64,000 nt of DNA from JBKCUA01 sp046318675 (GTDB lineage: Bacteria; Pseudomonadota; Alphaproteobacteria; JAJTHO01), in the NCBI GenBank assembly GCA_046318675.1, contig JBKCUA010000033.1, positions 1-64,000 of the forward strand, in the 5' to 3' direction. The notes below the pieces were generated by a model. That model saw only the letters and a list, made by a program, of their open reading frames with translations. It did not search any database and was not told the origin of the DNA. The translations under genes and the position numbers were made by a program. Below are positions 58,355 to 64,000 of the stretch, one piece after another; the first letter of the stretch is position 1, and each line of letters starts with the position of its first letter.

Positions 58355-60073
58355 ATGAATAATCTTGTAAGTCCTCACGGCGGTACTTTGGTGAACTTGG
58401 TGCAGCGCGGTGCCGCGACCCATCCATCAACCAAGGTAACGCTTGCCCGTCTTGCCTCGTGGACGTTGACCCCGCGACAGGTCTGTGATGTAGAGTTGCT
58501 GCTTAACGGGGGTTTTTCCCCGTTGCGTGGCTTTTTGAATGAGGCAGACTATGAGAGTGTGCTGGATAATATGCGCCTTGCCGATGGCGCAGTCTGGCCC
58601 ATGCCTGTGACGCTTGATGTTAGTGAGGATTTTGCTGGTAAAATCACCGTGGGTGAACAGATAGCCCTTCGTGACAGTGAGGGGGTCGCGTTGGCTATTC
58701 TCACTGTTGAGTCGCGTTATACTCCAAACAAAAAAAGGGAAGCAAAAAAAGTTTTTGGTGCCGATGACGCTGCGCATCCCGCGGTCTTTTATCTACACCA
58801 GCGTGCAGGATCAGTCTATCTGGGCGGCACGTTGGAAGGGCTTGAGTTGCCAACTCATTATGATTTTAAAACCCTTCGCTTTACCCCCGCGCAATTGCGG
58901 GAGCGGTTTGTACAGCAAGGCTGGACAAAGATTGTTGCTTTCCAGACGCGCAACCCTATGCACCGGGCGCATTATGAGCTGACCCGGCGGGCGGCGGCGG
59001 CGTGCGAGGCCAGCCTCCTGGTGCACCCGGTGGTGGGCATGACCAAGCCGGGGGACGTGGATCATTATAGCCGCGTGCGTTGTTATGAGCACGTTTGCAG
59101 CAGTTACCCCGAAGGTCTAGCGATGCTGAGCCTTCTGCCTCTGGCCATGCGGATGGGGGGGCCGCGAGAGGCGTTGTGGCACGCCATTATCCGCAAAAAT
59201 TATGGCTGTAGCCATTTTATCGTGGGTCGCGATCACGCTGGTCCGGGTAAGAACAGCGCAGGGGAAGATTTTTATCATCCCTATGCCGCGCAGGAATTGG
59301 TCGCTCAGCATGAGGCCGAGCTTGGCATTAGCATGGTACCATTTAAAGAAATGGTTTACGTGGAAAATCGTAGTGAATATGTGCCCGCAGATAAAGTGGA
59401 ACCAGAGGATAGAATCCTGAATATCAGTGGGACAGAGTTCCGCCGTCGCCTGCAAAACGATATAGAAGTACCAGAATGGTTTTCTTTTCCTTCGGTACTC
59501 AAAGAGTTGAAGCGTACCTATCCGCCAAAATTAAAACAAGGATTTTGTTTATTTTTTACCGGACTGTCGGGTTCTGGAAAGTCTACTATTGCTAATGCGG
59601 TGCGGGTAAAGCTGCTGGAGGTTGGTGGTCGGGCGGTAACACTGCTGGATGGCGATCAAGTGCGTCAGCATCTATCCAGTGAGCTTGGTTTTTCAAAAGA
59701 ACACCGGGATTTGAATATTCGTCGTATTGGCTTTGTTGCAGCGGAGGTAGCCGCCGCCGGCGGTGCAGCGATTTGTGCGCCTATTGCGCCGTACGCGGCG
59801 GTGCGCCGGGAAGTGCGGGAATTGTTTGCGTCTGGTACTGCTGGGTTCCTTGAGATTTATGTGGCAACCCCCCTTGATGTATGTGAACAGCGGGATCGCA
59901 AGGGTCTGTATGCCAAGGCACGGGCAGGAAAGCTTCCGGGTTTTACCGGCATTGATGATCCTTATGAAGTACCAGAACATCCAGAGCTGGTGCTGGATAC
60001 CGCTACCATGAGCCGGGACGAGGCGGCGCAGCGGGTGCTGGTAAAACTGCAAGCCTTGGGGTATTTGGGGTAG
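58355..60073 (+). CDS. sat-cysC: Bifunctional ATP sulfurylase / APS kinase
   Basis: The enzyme activates sulfate to APS and then phosphorylates it to PAPS. The ATP sulfurylase half (about 1-385) has a PUA-like start, then FQTRNPMHRAHYELTRRAA, VGRDHAGPG and ISGTEFRRRLQ. The APS kinase half has P-loop FTGLSGSGKSTIANAV near 400-410, LLDGDQVRQHL and DLNIRRIGFVAAE. The 572-residue single chain is the known Sat-CysC fusion. Neighbouring sulfur genes (cysD, cysN, cysH) are absent. chalcone-isomerase-like gene follows by 3 bp, so the operon joins unlike functions. Confidence 0.96.
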   Translation: MNNLVSPHGGTLVNLVQRGAATHPSTKVTLARLASWTLTPRQVCDVELLLNGGFSPLRGFLNEADYESVLDNMRLADGAVWPMPVTLDVSEDFAGKITVGEQIALRDSEGVALAILTVESRYTPNKKREAKKVFGADDAAHPAVFYLHQRAGSVYLGGTLEGLELPTHYDFKTLRFTPAQLRERFVQQGWTKIVAFQTRNPMHRAHYELTRRAAAACEASLLVHPVVGMTKPGDVDHYSRVRCYEHVCSSYPEGLAMLSLLPLAMRMGGPREALWHAIIRKNYGCSHFIVGRDHAGPGKNSAGEDFYHPYAAQELVAQHEAELGISMVPFKEMVYVENRSEYVPADKVEPEDRILNISGTEFRRRLQNDIEVPEWFSFPSVLKELKRTYPPKLKQGFCLFFTGLSGSGKSTIANAVRVKLLEVGGRAVTLLDGDQVRQHLSSELGFSKEHRDLNIRRIGFVAAEVAAAGGAAICAPIAPYAAVRREVRELFASGTAGFLEIYVATPLDVCEQRDRKGLYAKARAGKLPGFTGIDDPYEVPEHPELVLDTATMSRDEAAQRVLVKLQALGYLG

Positions 60074-60076
60074 ACT

Positions 60077-60598
60077 ATGCTCAGATGGTGTTTACTGATT
60101 ATTGGCTGCATTGTTTTTTCTGGCACAGCTGGAGCAAAACCTTCGGAAGTTGTTTCAGTTTTTGAGGCCGCAAAGCCAGTAGGGACTGGAGTTTTAAGGC
60201 GGCTTTTTTCAAAAATTTATCAAGCAGAGCTATGGACGGATAGCAATCCTTGGTCGTATGAAGCCCCTTTTGCTTTAAGCCTGACGTACTATTGGTCAAT
60301 TAGTGGTATTGATTTGGTGGAAAAAACCCTTGAGGAGATGCGCCGTCAGTCTCCCGAAACCGCAACCGAAGACGCCAAGTTTGAGGCATCGCTGCGGTTG
60401 GCCTTTCCCGATGTTAAAGACGGAGACAGAATAACAGCATTTTTTGATCCGCAAAAAGGTGTATCTTTTACCTATAACAGCAAGCCTACCGGCACGATTG
60501 CCTCTGTAACTTTTGCTCGGCGGTTTTTTGATATTTGGTTGTCGCAGAAGACTTCAGAGCCTGAATTAAGAGCGCAATTACTGGGTGAAAAGTTGTGA
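60077..60598 (+). CDS. Chalcone-isomerase-like periplasmic protein
   Basis: A 173-residue protein of the bacterial chalcone-isomerase-like group. It has a signal peptide (RWCLLIIGCIVFSGTAGA), then GVLRRLFSKIYQAELWTD, PFALSLTYYWSISGIDLVEKTLEEM, and FFDPQKGVSFTYNSKPTGTI. These blocks match the family whose function in bacteria is unclear and not tied to flavonoids. Its stop overlaps the transporter start by 4 bp. It is often encoded beside cyclopropane synthase and GPH transporter genes, as here. Confidence 0.85.
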   Translation: MLRWCLLIIGCIVFSGTAGAKPSEVVSVFEAAKPVGTGVLRRLFSKIYQAELWTDSNPWSYEAPFALSLTYYWSISGIDLVEKTLEEMRRQSPETATEDAKFEASLRLAFPDVKDGDRITAFFDPQKGVSFTYNSKPTGTIASVTFARRFFDIWLSQKTSEPELRAQLLGEKL

Positions 60599-61821
60599 CG
60601 CCCTCTTTGTGGCGATACGGGATTTTAGGCTTGCCAGTGGGGTTTGTCGGCTTGCCGCTGTATGTCCATTTGCCTAAGTTTTATGCGGATACACTGCCGT
60701 TATCGCTCACCGTTTTGGGGTTGGTGCTATTTTTGACACGGGTGATTGATTGCTTGGCTGATCCGTTTTTGGGGATTTTGGCCGATGGCTGGGCGGGGCG
60801 GCGGCGGGGAATGCTGGTGGTTTCAGGCGCGGTATTGGTGGCTGGAGTCTTTGGGTTATTTTTCCTGCCGATATTAGGGTTGGATATTAGTTTGGTATTA
60901 GTCGTGGGTGGTTTGCTTGTTTTGACATATCTGGCCTACAGCGTTTTTTCCATTGTGGTTTATACCGTTGGGGTAGCCCTGGGCGGGGATAGCAAGGCCA
61001 GTGTTCGGGTGGCTGCAGCGCGGGAGGGGATGATCATTGTTGGCGTGCTGGTGGCCTCGGCTCTGCCGCCAACGTTGACCCCGTGGTTGGGGGAGAAGGC
61101 GGCGTATCAGGCGTTTTGCTGGGTATTGCTGGTGGTGGTGGTGGTCGCATTGCTGTTGATGCGCCTACCTAAAATGGTGGCAACAGCACCGATGCCAGCA
61201 CCAACAGCATGGCGTCTTGTGCTGCAGGATAGGCGGCTGCGACGCTTATTTCTTTTATTCTTTTTGAATGCATTAGCTCCTTCCCTGACCGCAACATTGT
61301 TTTTGTTTTTTGCTAGCGATGTGCTCGACGCGGCGGCGTGGAGCGGCGCGTTTTTAGGCGCGTATTTTTTAGCCGCTGTGCTGGCCATGCCGGTGTGGGT
61401 GCGGGTGGCGGCGCGGTTTGGCAAACGACGCAGTTTGATAGCGTCGTTCAGCCTCGCCATTGCCTCTTTTATCTGGGCGTTTACCTTGGGGCAGGGGGAT
61501 GCGGTTGCGTTTGGGGTCATTTGCCTGCTTTCTGGCGCGGCCTTGGGCGGGGATTTGGCGGTGTTGCCGTCGCTCTTGGCCGATGCGGTGCAGCAGCGCG
61601 GGGCGTCCCAAGCCGGCGGCCTAGAGTTTGGCATCTGGAATTTTATCAGTAAGTTCACCTTGGCGTTGGCGGCAGGGATAGCCTTGCCGCTGTTGGAAGT
61701 CTGGGGCTACGCCCCCGGTGGCACTGGCTCGGTAGCGGCCTTATCGGCGGCCTATGCCCTTTTGCCGTGCGGGTTTAAGCTGGCGGCGTTGGTGGTGCTG
61801 GTGCGGGGGAAGACCCTGTAG
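60595..61821 (+). CDS. MFS transporter, GPH (glycoside-pentoside-hexuronide) type
   Basis: A 408-residue transporter with 12 predicted membrane segments. It begins YGILGLPVGFVGLPLYVHLPKFYAD and has the GPH-type VIDCLADPFLGILADGWAGRRRGM between helices 2 and 3, LTYLAYSVFSIVVYTVGVALG, and EFGIWNFISKFTLALAAGIALPLL in the second half. GTG is the start codon. Substrate is unknown: relatives near cfa genes are annotated as sodium:galactoside symporters, but a lipid-related role is as likely from context. It ends the plus-strand run; no terminator is obvious. Confidence 0.88.
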   Translation: MTPSLWRYGILGLPVGFVGLPLYVHLPKFYADTLPLSLTVLGLVLFLTRVIDCLADPFLGILADGWAGRRRGMLVVSGAVLVAGVFGLFFLPILGLDISLVLVVGGLLVLTYLAYSVFSIVVYTVGVALGGDSKASVRVAAAREGMIIVGVLVASALPPTLTPWLGEKAAYQAFCWVLLVVVVVALLLMRLPKMVATAPMPAPTAWRLVLQDRRLRRLFLLFFLNALAPSLTATLFLFFASDVLDAAAWSGAFLGAYFLAAVLAMPVWVRVAARFGKRRSLIASFSLAIASFIWAFTLGQGDAVAFGVICLLSGAALGGDLAVLPSLLADAVQQRGASQAGGLEFGIWNFISKFTLALAAGIALPLLEVWGYAPGGTGSVAALSAAYALLPCGFKLAALVVLVRGKTL

Positions 61822-61900
61822 GCTGCAAAAAATTTTTCTTGTATTCCGCAAAAATGTGATTTTTTCCCTTTCGGCGAGGGTGAAATGATGGTATGCAGCC

Positions 61901-61961
61901 ATGACGGGCGACTCCTGAAGTTGGTTGGTTGAACAACGCCACTTCAGGGTCGCTTCGTCAT
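61901..61961. repeat. 61-bp imperfect hairpin
   Basis: ATGACG/CGTCAT, GCGAC/GTCGC and CCTGAAGT/ACTTCAGG nest into one stem with small internal loops and a terminal GTTGAACAAC mini-hairpin. It lies 80 bp after the transporter stop. No T-run follows directly, so it may be an RNA structure or half of a mobile element rather than a terminator. Confidence 0.6.
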
Positions 61962-61977
61962 AAATCCGTTAACAATA

Positions 61978-62117
61978 GATTGTTTTCTTGGTGATTTTCA
62001 GGCGGCTTCGGGCCTGCGTCAAGGGGGCTTCGCCCCGCGCCGGGCGCGGCTTTCGCTGCGCTCTCGCCCTTGACCCAGTCTCACAGCCGCCTGTATCTCC
62101 TCAACCAGAAAACAATC
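61978..62117. repeat. 140-bp nested inverted repeat (MITE-like or structured RNA)
   Basis: Three perfectly paired blocks nest inside each other: GATTGTTTTC/GAAAACAATC (10 bp, outermost), CAGGCGGCT/AGCCGCCTG (9 bp, 61999-62007 and 62085-62093) and GTCAAGGG/CCCTTGAC (8 bp, 62018-62025 and 62067-62074). The centre holds GC-rich hairpins (GGGGCTTCGCCCC). The middle is GC-rich and the flanks AT-rich, unlike a simple terminator. It could be a non-autonomous element or an untranslated RNA. Confidence 0.75.
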
Positions 62118-62134
62118 CATTATTTCAATCTATT

Positions 62135-62153
62135 ACGAAGTGTTGCACTTCGT
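62135..62153. terminator. Short perfect hairpin, possible terminator
   Basis: ACGAAGTG and CACTTCGT pair perfectly around a TTG loop and are followed by TTT on the plus strand. The T-run is short, so efficiency would be modest. Confidence 0.45.
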
Positions 62154-62233
62154 TTTGGAAACCGCCGCAGCCGTTAGGCATACTGCGTCTTAACTTTCTG
62201 ATTCTCGTGAATCTTGTATTCTTTGAATCTCGT

Positions 62234-62254
62234 ACAACAACTTGGTGTTGTTGT
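62234..62254. repeat. Short perfect hairpin before the small ORF
   Basis: ACAACAAC and GTTGTTGT pair around TTGGT, about 65 bp upstream of the small ORF at 62319. A related hairpin (TACAACAA/TTGTTGTA) lies at the pyrH start, so the motif recurs in the window. Confidence 0.5.
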
Positions 62255-62318
62255 CAAAAACTATACCAGCGTGCGGGTTAGAGTAGGAAAGTTTACACAA
62301 TAAAAAAAGGAGAAAATT

Positions 62319-62501
62319 ATGCGCCTTACTGACGCCCAACTCTACCGTCTTTTTGTTTTTGGTGATTGGGATCTGAGTATAATCGACTCCGAAGGTCGGT
62401 TGCAGGAAATTTTCGATCGGTCAAAAATCGATCCCGATCTTGCCGCCAAGATTGCCGAGATGACAGTGAGATCGAGGCTCAGAAACGTGACAATTGGGTG
62501 A
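62319..62501 (+). CDS. Small hypothetical protein (60 aa)
   Basis: A 60-codon frame with a strong AAAGGAG site 6 bp before the ATG and an intrinsic terminator 66 bp after the stop. The product begins MRLTDAQLYRLFVFGDWDLSII, with a charged middle EGRLQEIFDRSKIDPDLAAKIAEM and a basic tail. It is mostly soluble and alpha-helical and has no recognised domain. The isolated, fully signalled unit suggests a real small gene; function unknown. Confidence 0.65.
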   Translation: MRLTDAQLYRLFVFGDWDLSIIDSEGRLQEIFDRSKIDPDLAAKIAEMTVRSRLRNVTIG

Positions 62502-62567
62502 CCCCCCTCCTTGAGGCAGCACCCGAAAATAGTTCAGGTTTCCAAGATTGCCTGTAGAGTAGTTTCA

Positions 62568-62600
62568 CTCCCTCCTCTCACCAAGGGGGGAGAATTTTTT
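62568..62600 (+). terminator. Intrinsic terminator after the small ORF
   Basis: CTCCCTCC and GGGGGGAG form an 8-bp stem with one G-U pair and a 9-nt loop, followed by AATTTTTT. It lies 66 bp after the stop codon at 62501. Confidence 0.7.
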
Positions 62601-62851
62601 CACCCCCCACAATCCCCTTCAACATTACACAGCTTGCGTCCAATCCTCCGTCTGAAAATCCGGGACGAGGCTGCTCAGGGTTTAAAAAAACATGTCGTTG
62701 CGCAGCAGACTAGCCTGATGCGCGAGGCTGGATGCGGCCATAAAAGATTGTAATTCTTTACAAAACAACAGTCTTTGTGTGTTATTTTCTAAAAAATCCC
62801 ATGTTGAAATTCACGCCTTAGGCTGGTAGCATGTTCATCCGGGTACATGTC
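62601..62851. other. Noncoding stretch before the tRNA gene
   Basis: An open plus frame through 62753 ends LKIRDEAAQGLKKHVVAQQTSLMREAGCGHKRL, which reads like a protein C-terminus, but the part before it is the terminator and C-rich sequence, so it may be the 3' scrap of a lost gene. The last 90 bp would hold the tRNA promoter. Confidence 0.4.
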
Positions 62852-62927
62852 GGGCCTGTAGTTCAGCGGTTAGAACGTTCCGCTCATAACGGAGTTGTCC
62901 CTGGTTCAAATCCGGGCAGGCCCACCA
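62852..62927 (+). tRNA. tRNA with CAU anticodon (probably tRNA-Ile2, possibly tRNA-Met)
   Basis: A 76-nt cloverleaf with encoded CCA: acceptor GGGCCTG/CAGGCCC, D-arm GTTC...GAAC, anticodon arm TTCCG-CTCATAA-CGGAG, T-arm CCTGG-TTCAAAT-CCGGG. The anticodon is CAT. The GGGCCTG acceptor and overall layout are those I associate with alphaproteobacterial tRNA-Ile2, whose C34 is changed to lysidine by TilS, rather than with elongator Met. It lacks the initiator features. The ptsN stop is 2 bp away on the other strand. Confidence 0.93.
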
Positions 62928-62929
62928 AT

Positions 62930-63418
62930 TTACGCAACTTCGGCGGCGGCTAGTGCCGGTGCTAGGCGCAGAATCCGGCAAATGGTAGCTGTTTCAGTAG
63001 CAGTGCGGAGCTGATCACAGGTGCCATTTTCGCGTAGCAGCCGGGTAATGCTGGCCAAGGCCTGCACGTGCTGGGCGGCGGCGTTATCCCGTGTCGTCTG
63101 GCAGGGAGATAGTAACAAGAACATTAAATCAACTGGCCTGCCGTCAATAGAATGAAAATCAACAGGTTGTGTTAATTGCACAAAAAAACCCACCATGCGA
63201 TCAAGGCCAATGAGGCGAATGTGCGGCAAGGCCACGCCCCGACCGATGCCGGTGGAACCAAGGCGTTCCCGTTCCTTGAGCGCGTCACGAACAACCGCCG
63301 CTTGATAGCTAGTCTCCCCCGCAGCCAGCTCGGCCAGTAATGCCAACGCCGCGGTTTTATCGGCCACCGACATTCCTAAACGCACCCGATTTTGACACAA
63401 AATATCCGTAAGGGTCAT
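62930..63418 (-). CDS. ptsN: Nitrogen-regulatory PTS IIA protein PtsN
   Basis: The terminal phosphocarrier of the nitrogen PTS, which regulates potassium and nitrogen-related processes. From the ATG at 63418 (MTLTDIL, AAGGAAAAAG-type site) the protein has 162 residues. It has LGMSVADKTAALALLAELA, then the phospho-histidine near residue 66 in GIGRGVALPHIRL, and VDLMFLLLSPCQTTRDNAAAQHVQALASITRLLRE. The upstream extension with a hydrophobic leader was rejected. It follows hpf, the standard hpf-ptsN pair, with rpoN presumably further upstream outside the window. Confidence 0.94.
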   Translation of the reverse strand: MTLTDILCQNRVRLGMSVADKTAALALLAELAAGETSYQAAVVRDALKERERLGSTGIGRGVALPHIRLIGLDRMVGFFVQLTQPVDFHSIDGRPVDLMFLLLSPCQTTRDNAAAQHVQALASITRLLRENGTCDQLRTATETATICRILRLAPALAAAEVA

Positions 63419-63459
63419 AAAAATCTTTTTCCTCACATGGGCTAATAAGAAAACCCAAA

Positions 63460-63493
63460 CACAGCCTACCAAAAAAATGTTTGTTAGGCTGTG
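63460..63493 (-). terminator. Hairpin between hpf and ptsN (attenuator or weak terminator)
   Basis: CACAGCCTA and TAGGCTGTG pair perfectly around a 16-nt loop containing a T-run on the minus strand, 13 bp after the hpf stop. No T-run follows the stem. It could reduce read-through into ptsN or protect the hpf mRNA end. Confidence 0.5.
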
Positions 63494-63505
63494 CGCCCGC
63501 GCAAT

Positions 63506-64000
63506 TCAAGAAACTTTATTTTGGGGCTCAATCCACCCGACATTCCCATCAGGACGGCGGAAAACAACATTCAAATTGTTTGTTTTAGCATTTTTAAATA
63601 TATAAACGGGGCGTCCACTAAGGTCTAAGAGCATGACCGCATCTTTTACGGATATTGTTTTGATATCGCTGCTCATTTCGGCGATGACCAAGGGTGTCTG
63701 CTCGTTGTCTTTTTCGGCTCCTTCTTCATCTGTTTGAGCGGAGACGACGTATTCTCGTGCTACTGTATGTTTTTCTATAGCATCAAGGGCGTTCAAATGA
63801 TGATCTGTTAGGCGGCGTTTGTAACGACGCAGCTGCTTCACCAATTTTGCTGCTGCCCCGTCAAAAGAAGCGTAAGGATCATCAGATTCGTATTCGGCCT
63901 GAATTGTCAACGCCGTTTTTGTGCCGGGGTTAACACTAATATGAGTGTGAAAGCGATAACCTTGATGATCGACCACCACAGTGGCGTCCGTGATCCGGTT
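63506..64000 (-). CDS. hpf: Ribosome hibernation promoting factor, long form (5' end outside window)
   Basis: Long HPF dimerises ribosomes into inactive 100S particles. The visible 165 residues lack the first 25-30 of the S30AE domain, since the frame is open through 64000. Typical parts are ISVNPGTKTALTIQAEYESDDPYASFDGAAAKLVKQLRRYKRRL, a variable linker with EEGAEKDNE, and the C-terminal domain PLVIAEMSSDIKTISVKDAVMLLDLSGRPVYIFKNAKTNNLNVVFRRPDGNVGWIEP. Presence of the C-terminal domain identifies the long form. ptsN follows. Confidence 0.94.
   Translation of the reverse strand, partial: NRITDATVVVDHQGYRFHTHISVNPGTKTALTIQAEYESDDPYASFDGAAAKLVKQLRRYKRRLTDHHLNALDAIEKHTVAREYVVSAQTDEEGAEKDNEQTPLVIAEMSSDIKTISVKDAVMLLDLSGRPVYIFKNAKTNNLNVVFRRPDGNVGWIEPQNKVS

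Noticed and set aside
62511..62753. Protein-coding frame before the tRNA
   Set aside because: Its first half is a terminator and C-rich sequence; only the tail looks protein-like, so it is at most a scrap.

Overview
The window looks like a stretch of chromosome from an alphaproteobacterium with roughly balanced base composition. The gene orders supporting this are rplM-rpsI-argC, dnaA next to rpsT, lpxD-fabZ-lpxA-lpxI-lpxB (LpxI rather than LpxH), bolA divergent from a J-domain gene, pdxA-rsmA, yraN-gshB, and a fused ATP sulfurylase/APS kinase. The cell has a lipopolysaccharide outer membrane and a chemotaxis pathway. I cannot fix the order. Three tandem VirB6-like genes recall Rickettsiales/Holosporales-type type IV secretion, but the other genes also fit a free-living Rhodospirillales-like or Micavibrio-like cell.

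Layout. 1-3005: a repeat copy, argC-rpsI-rplM and holC on the minus strand. 3049-5912: guaA and surA. 5954-11719: lptD, lptG, lptF and dnaA, one overlapping minus-strand run. 11785-14794: rpsT, HU, a prophage portal-gene remnant, pdxA and rsmA. 14787-21660: three translationally coupled VirB6-like genes, the largest carrying an internal M23 peptidase domain. 21737-26879: a proline-rich membrane protein and the lipid A operon. 27014-31929: a small membrane protein, ndk, a divergent response regulator, the second repeat copy, lptB and an aminopeptidase P. 32421-44889: UvrD-type helicase, lipoprotein, prmA, yraN-gshB-hrcA, a degenerate ABC ATPase with an FtsX-like partner, cutA, frr-pyrH, a HerA-type ATPase, bolA and a J-domain gene. 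44926-54593: a ten-gene chemotaxis operon on the minus strand. 54723-61821: FAD oxidoreductase, DUF1365, cyclopropane synthase, zinc-ribbon-like gene, sat-cysC, chalcone-isomerase-like gene and a GPH/MFS transporter. 61822-64000: a hairpin-rich noncoding stretch, a small ORF, tRNA(CAU), ptsN and hpf, the last cut by the window edge.

How it fits together. Three loci serve the outer membrane: the lpx run makes lipid A, lptFGD plus lptB export LPS, and surA chaperones beta-barrels such as LptD. The chemotaxis operon is self-contained for sensing, adaptation and the CheA-CheY relay, but has no CheZ, CheC or CheX gene. The least ordinary pieces are the VirB6/M23 fusion cluster, an ABC-ATPase-like protein in which every catalytic motif is altered, a response regulator with Glu in place of the phospho-acceptor Asp, a pair of 138-bp inverted structured repeats 29 kb apart, a 140-bp nested inverted repeat near the tRNA, and a perfect 24-bp palindrome next to the rplM promoter.
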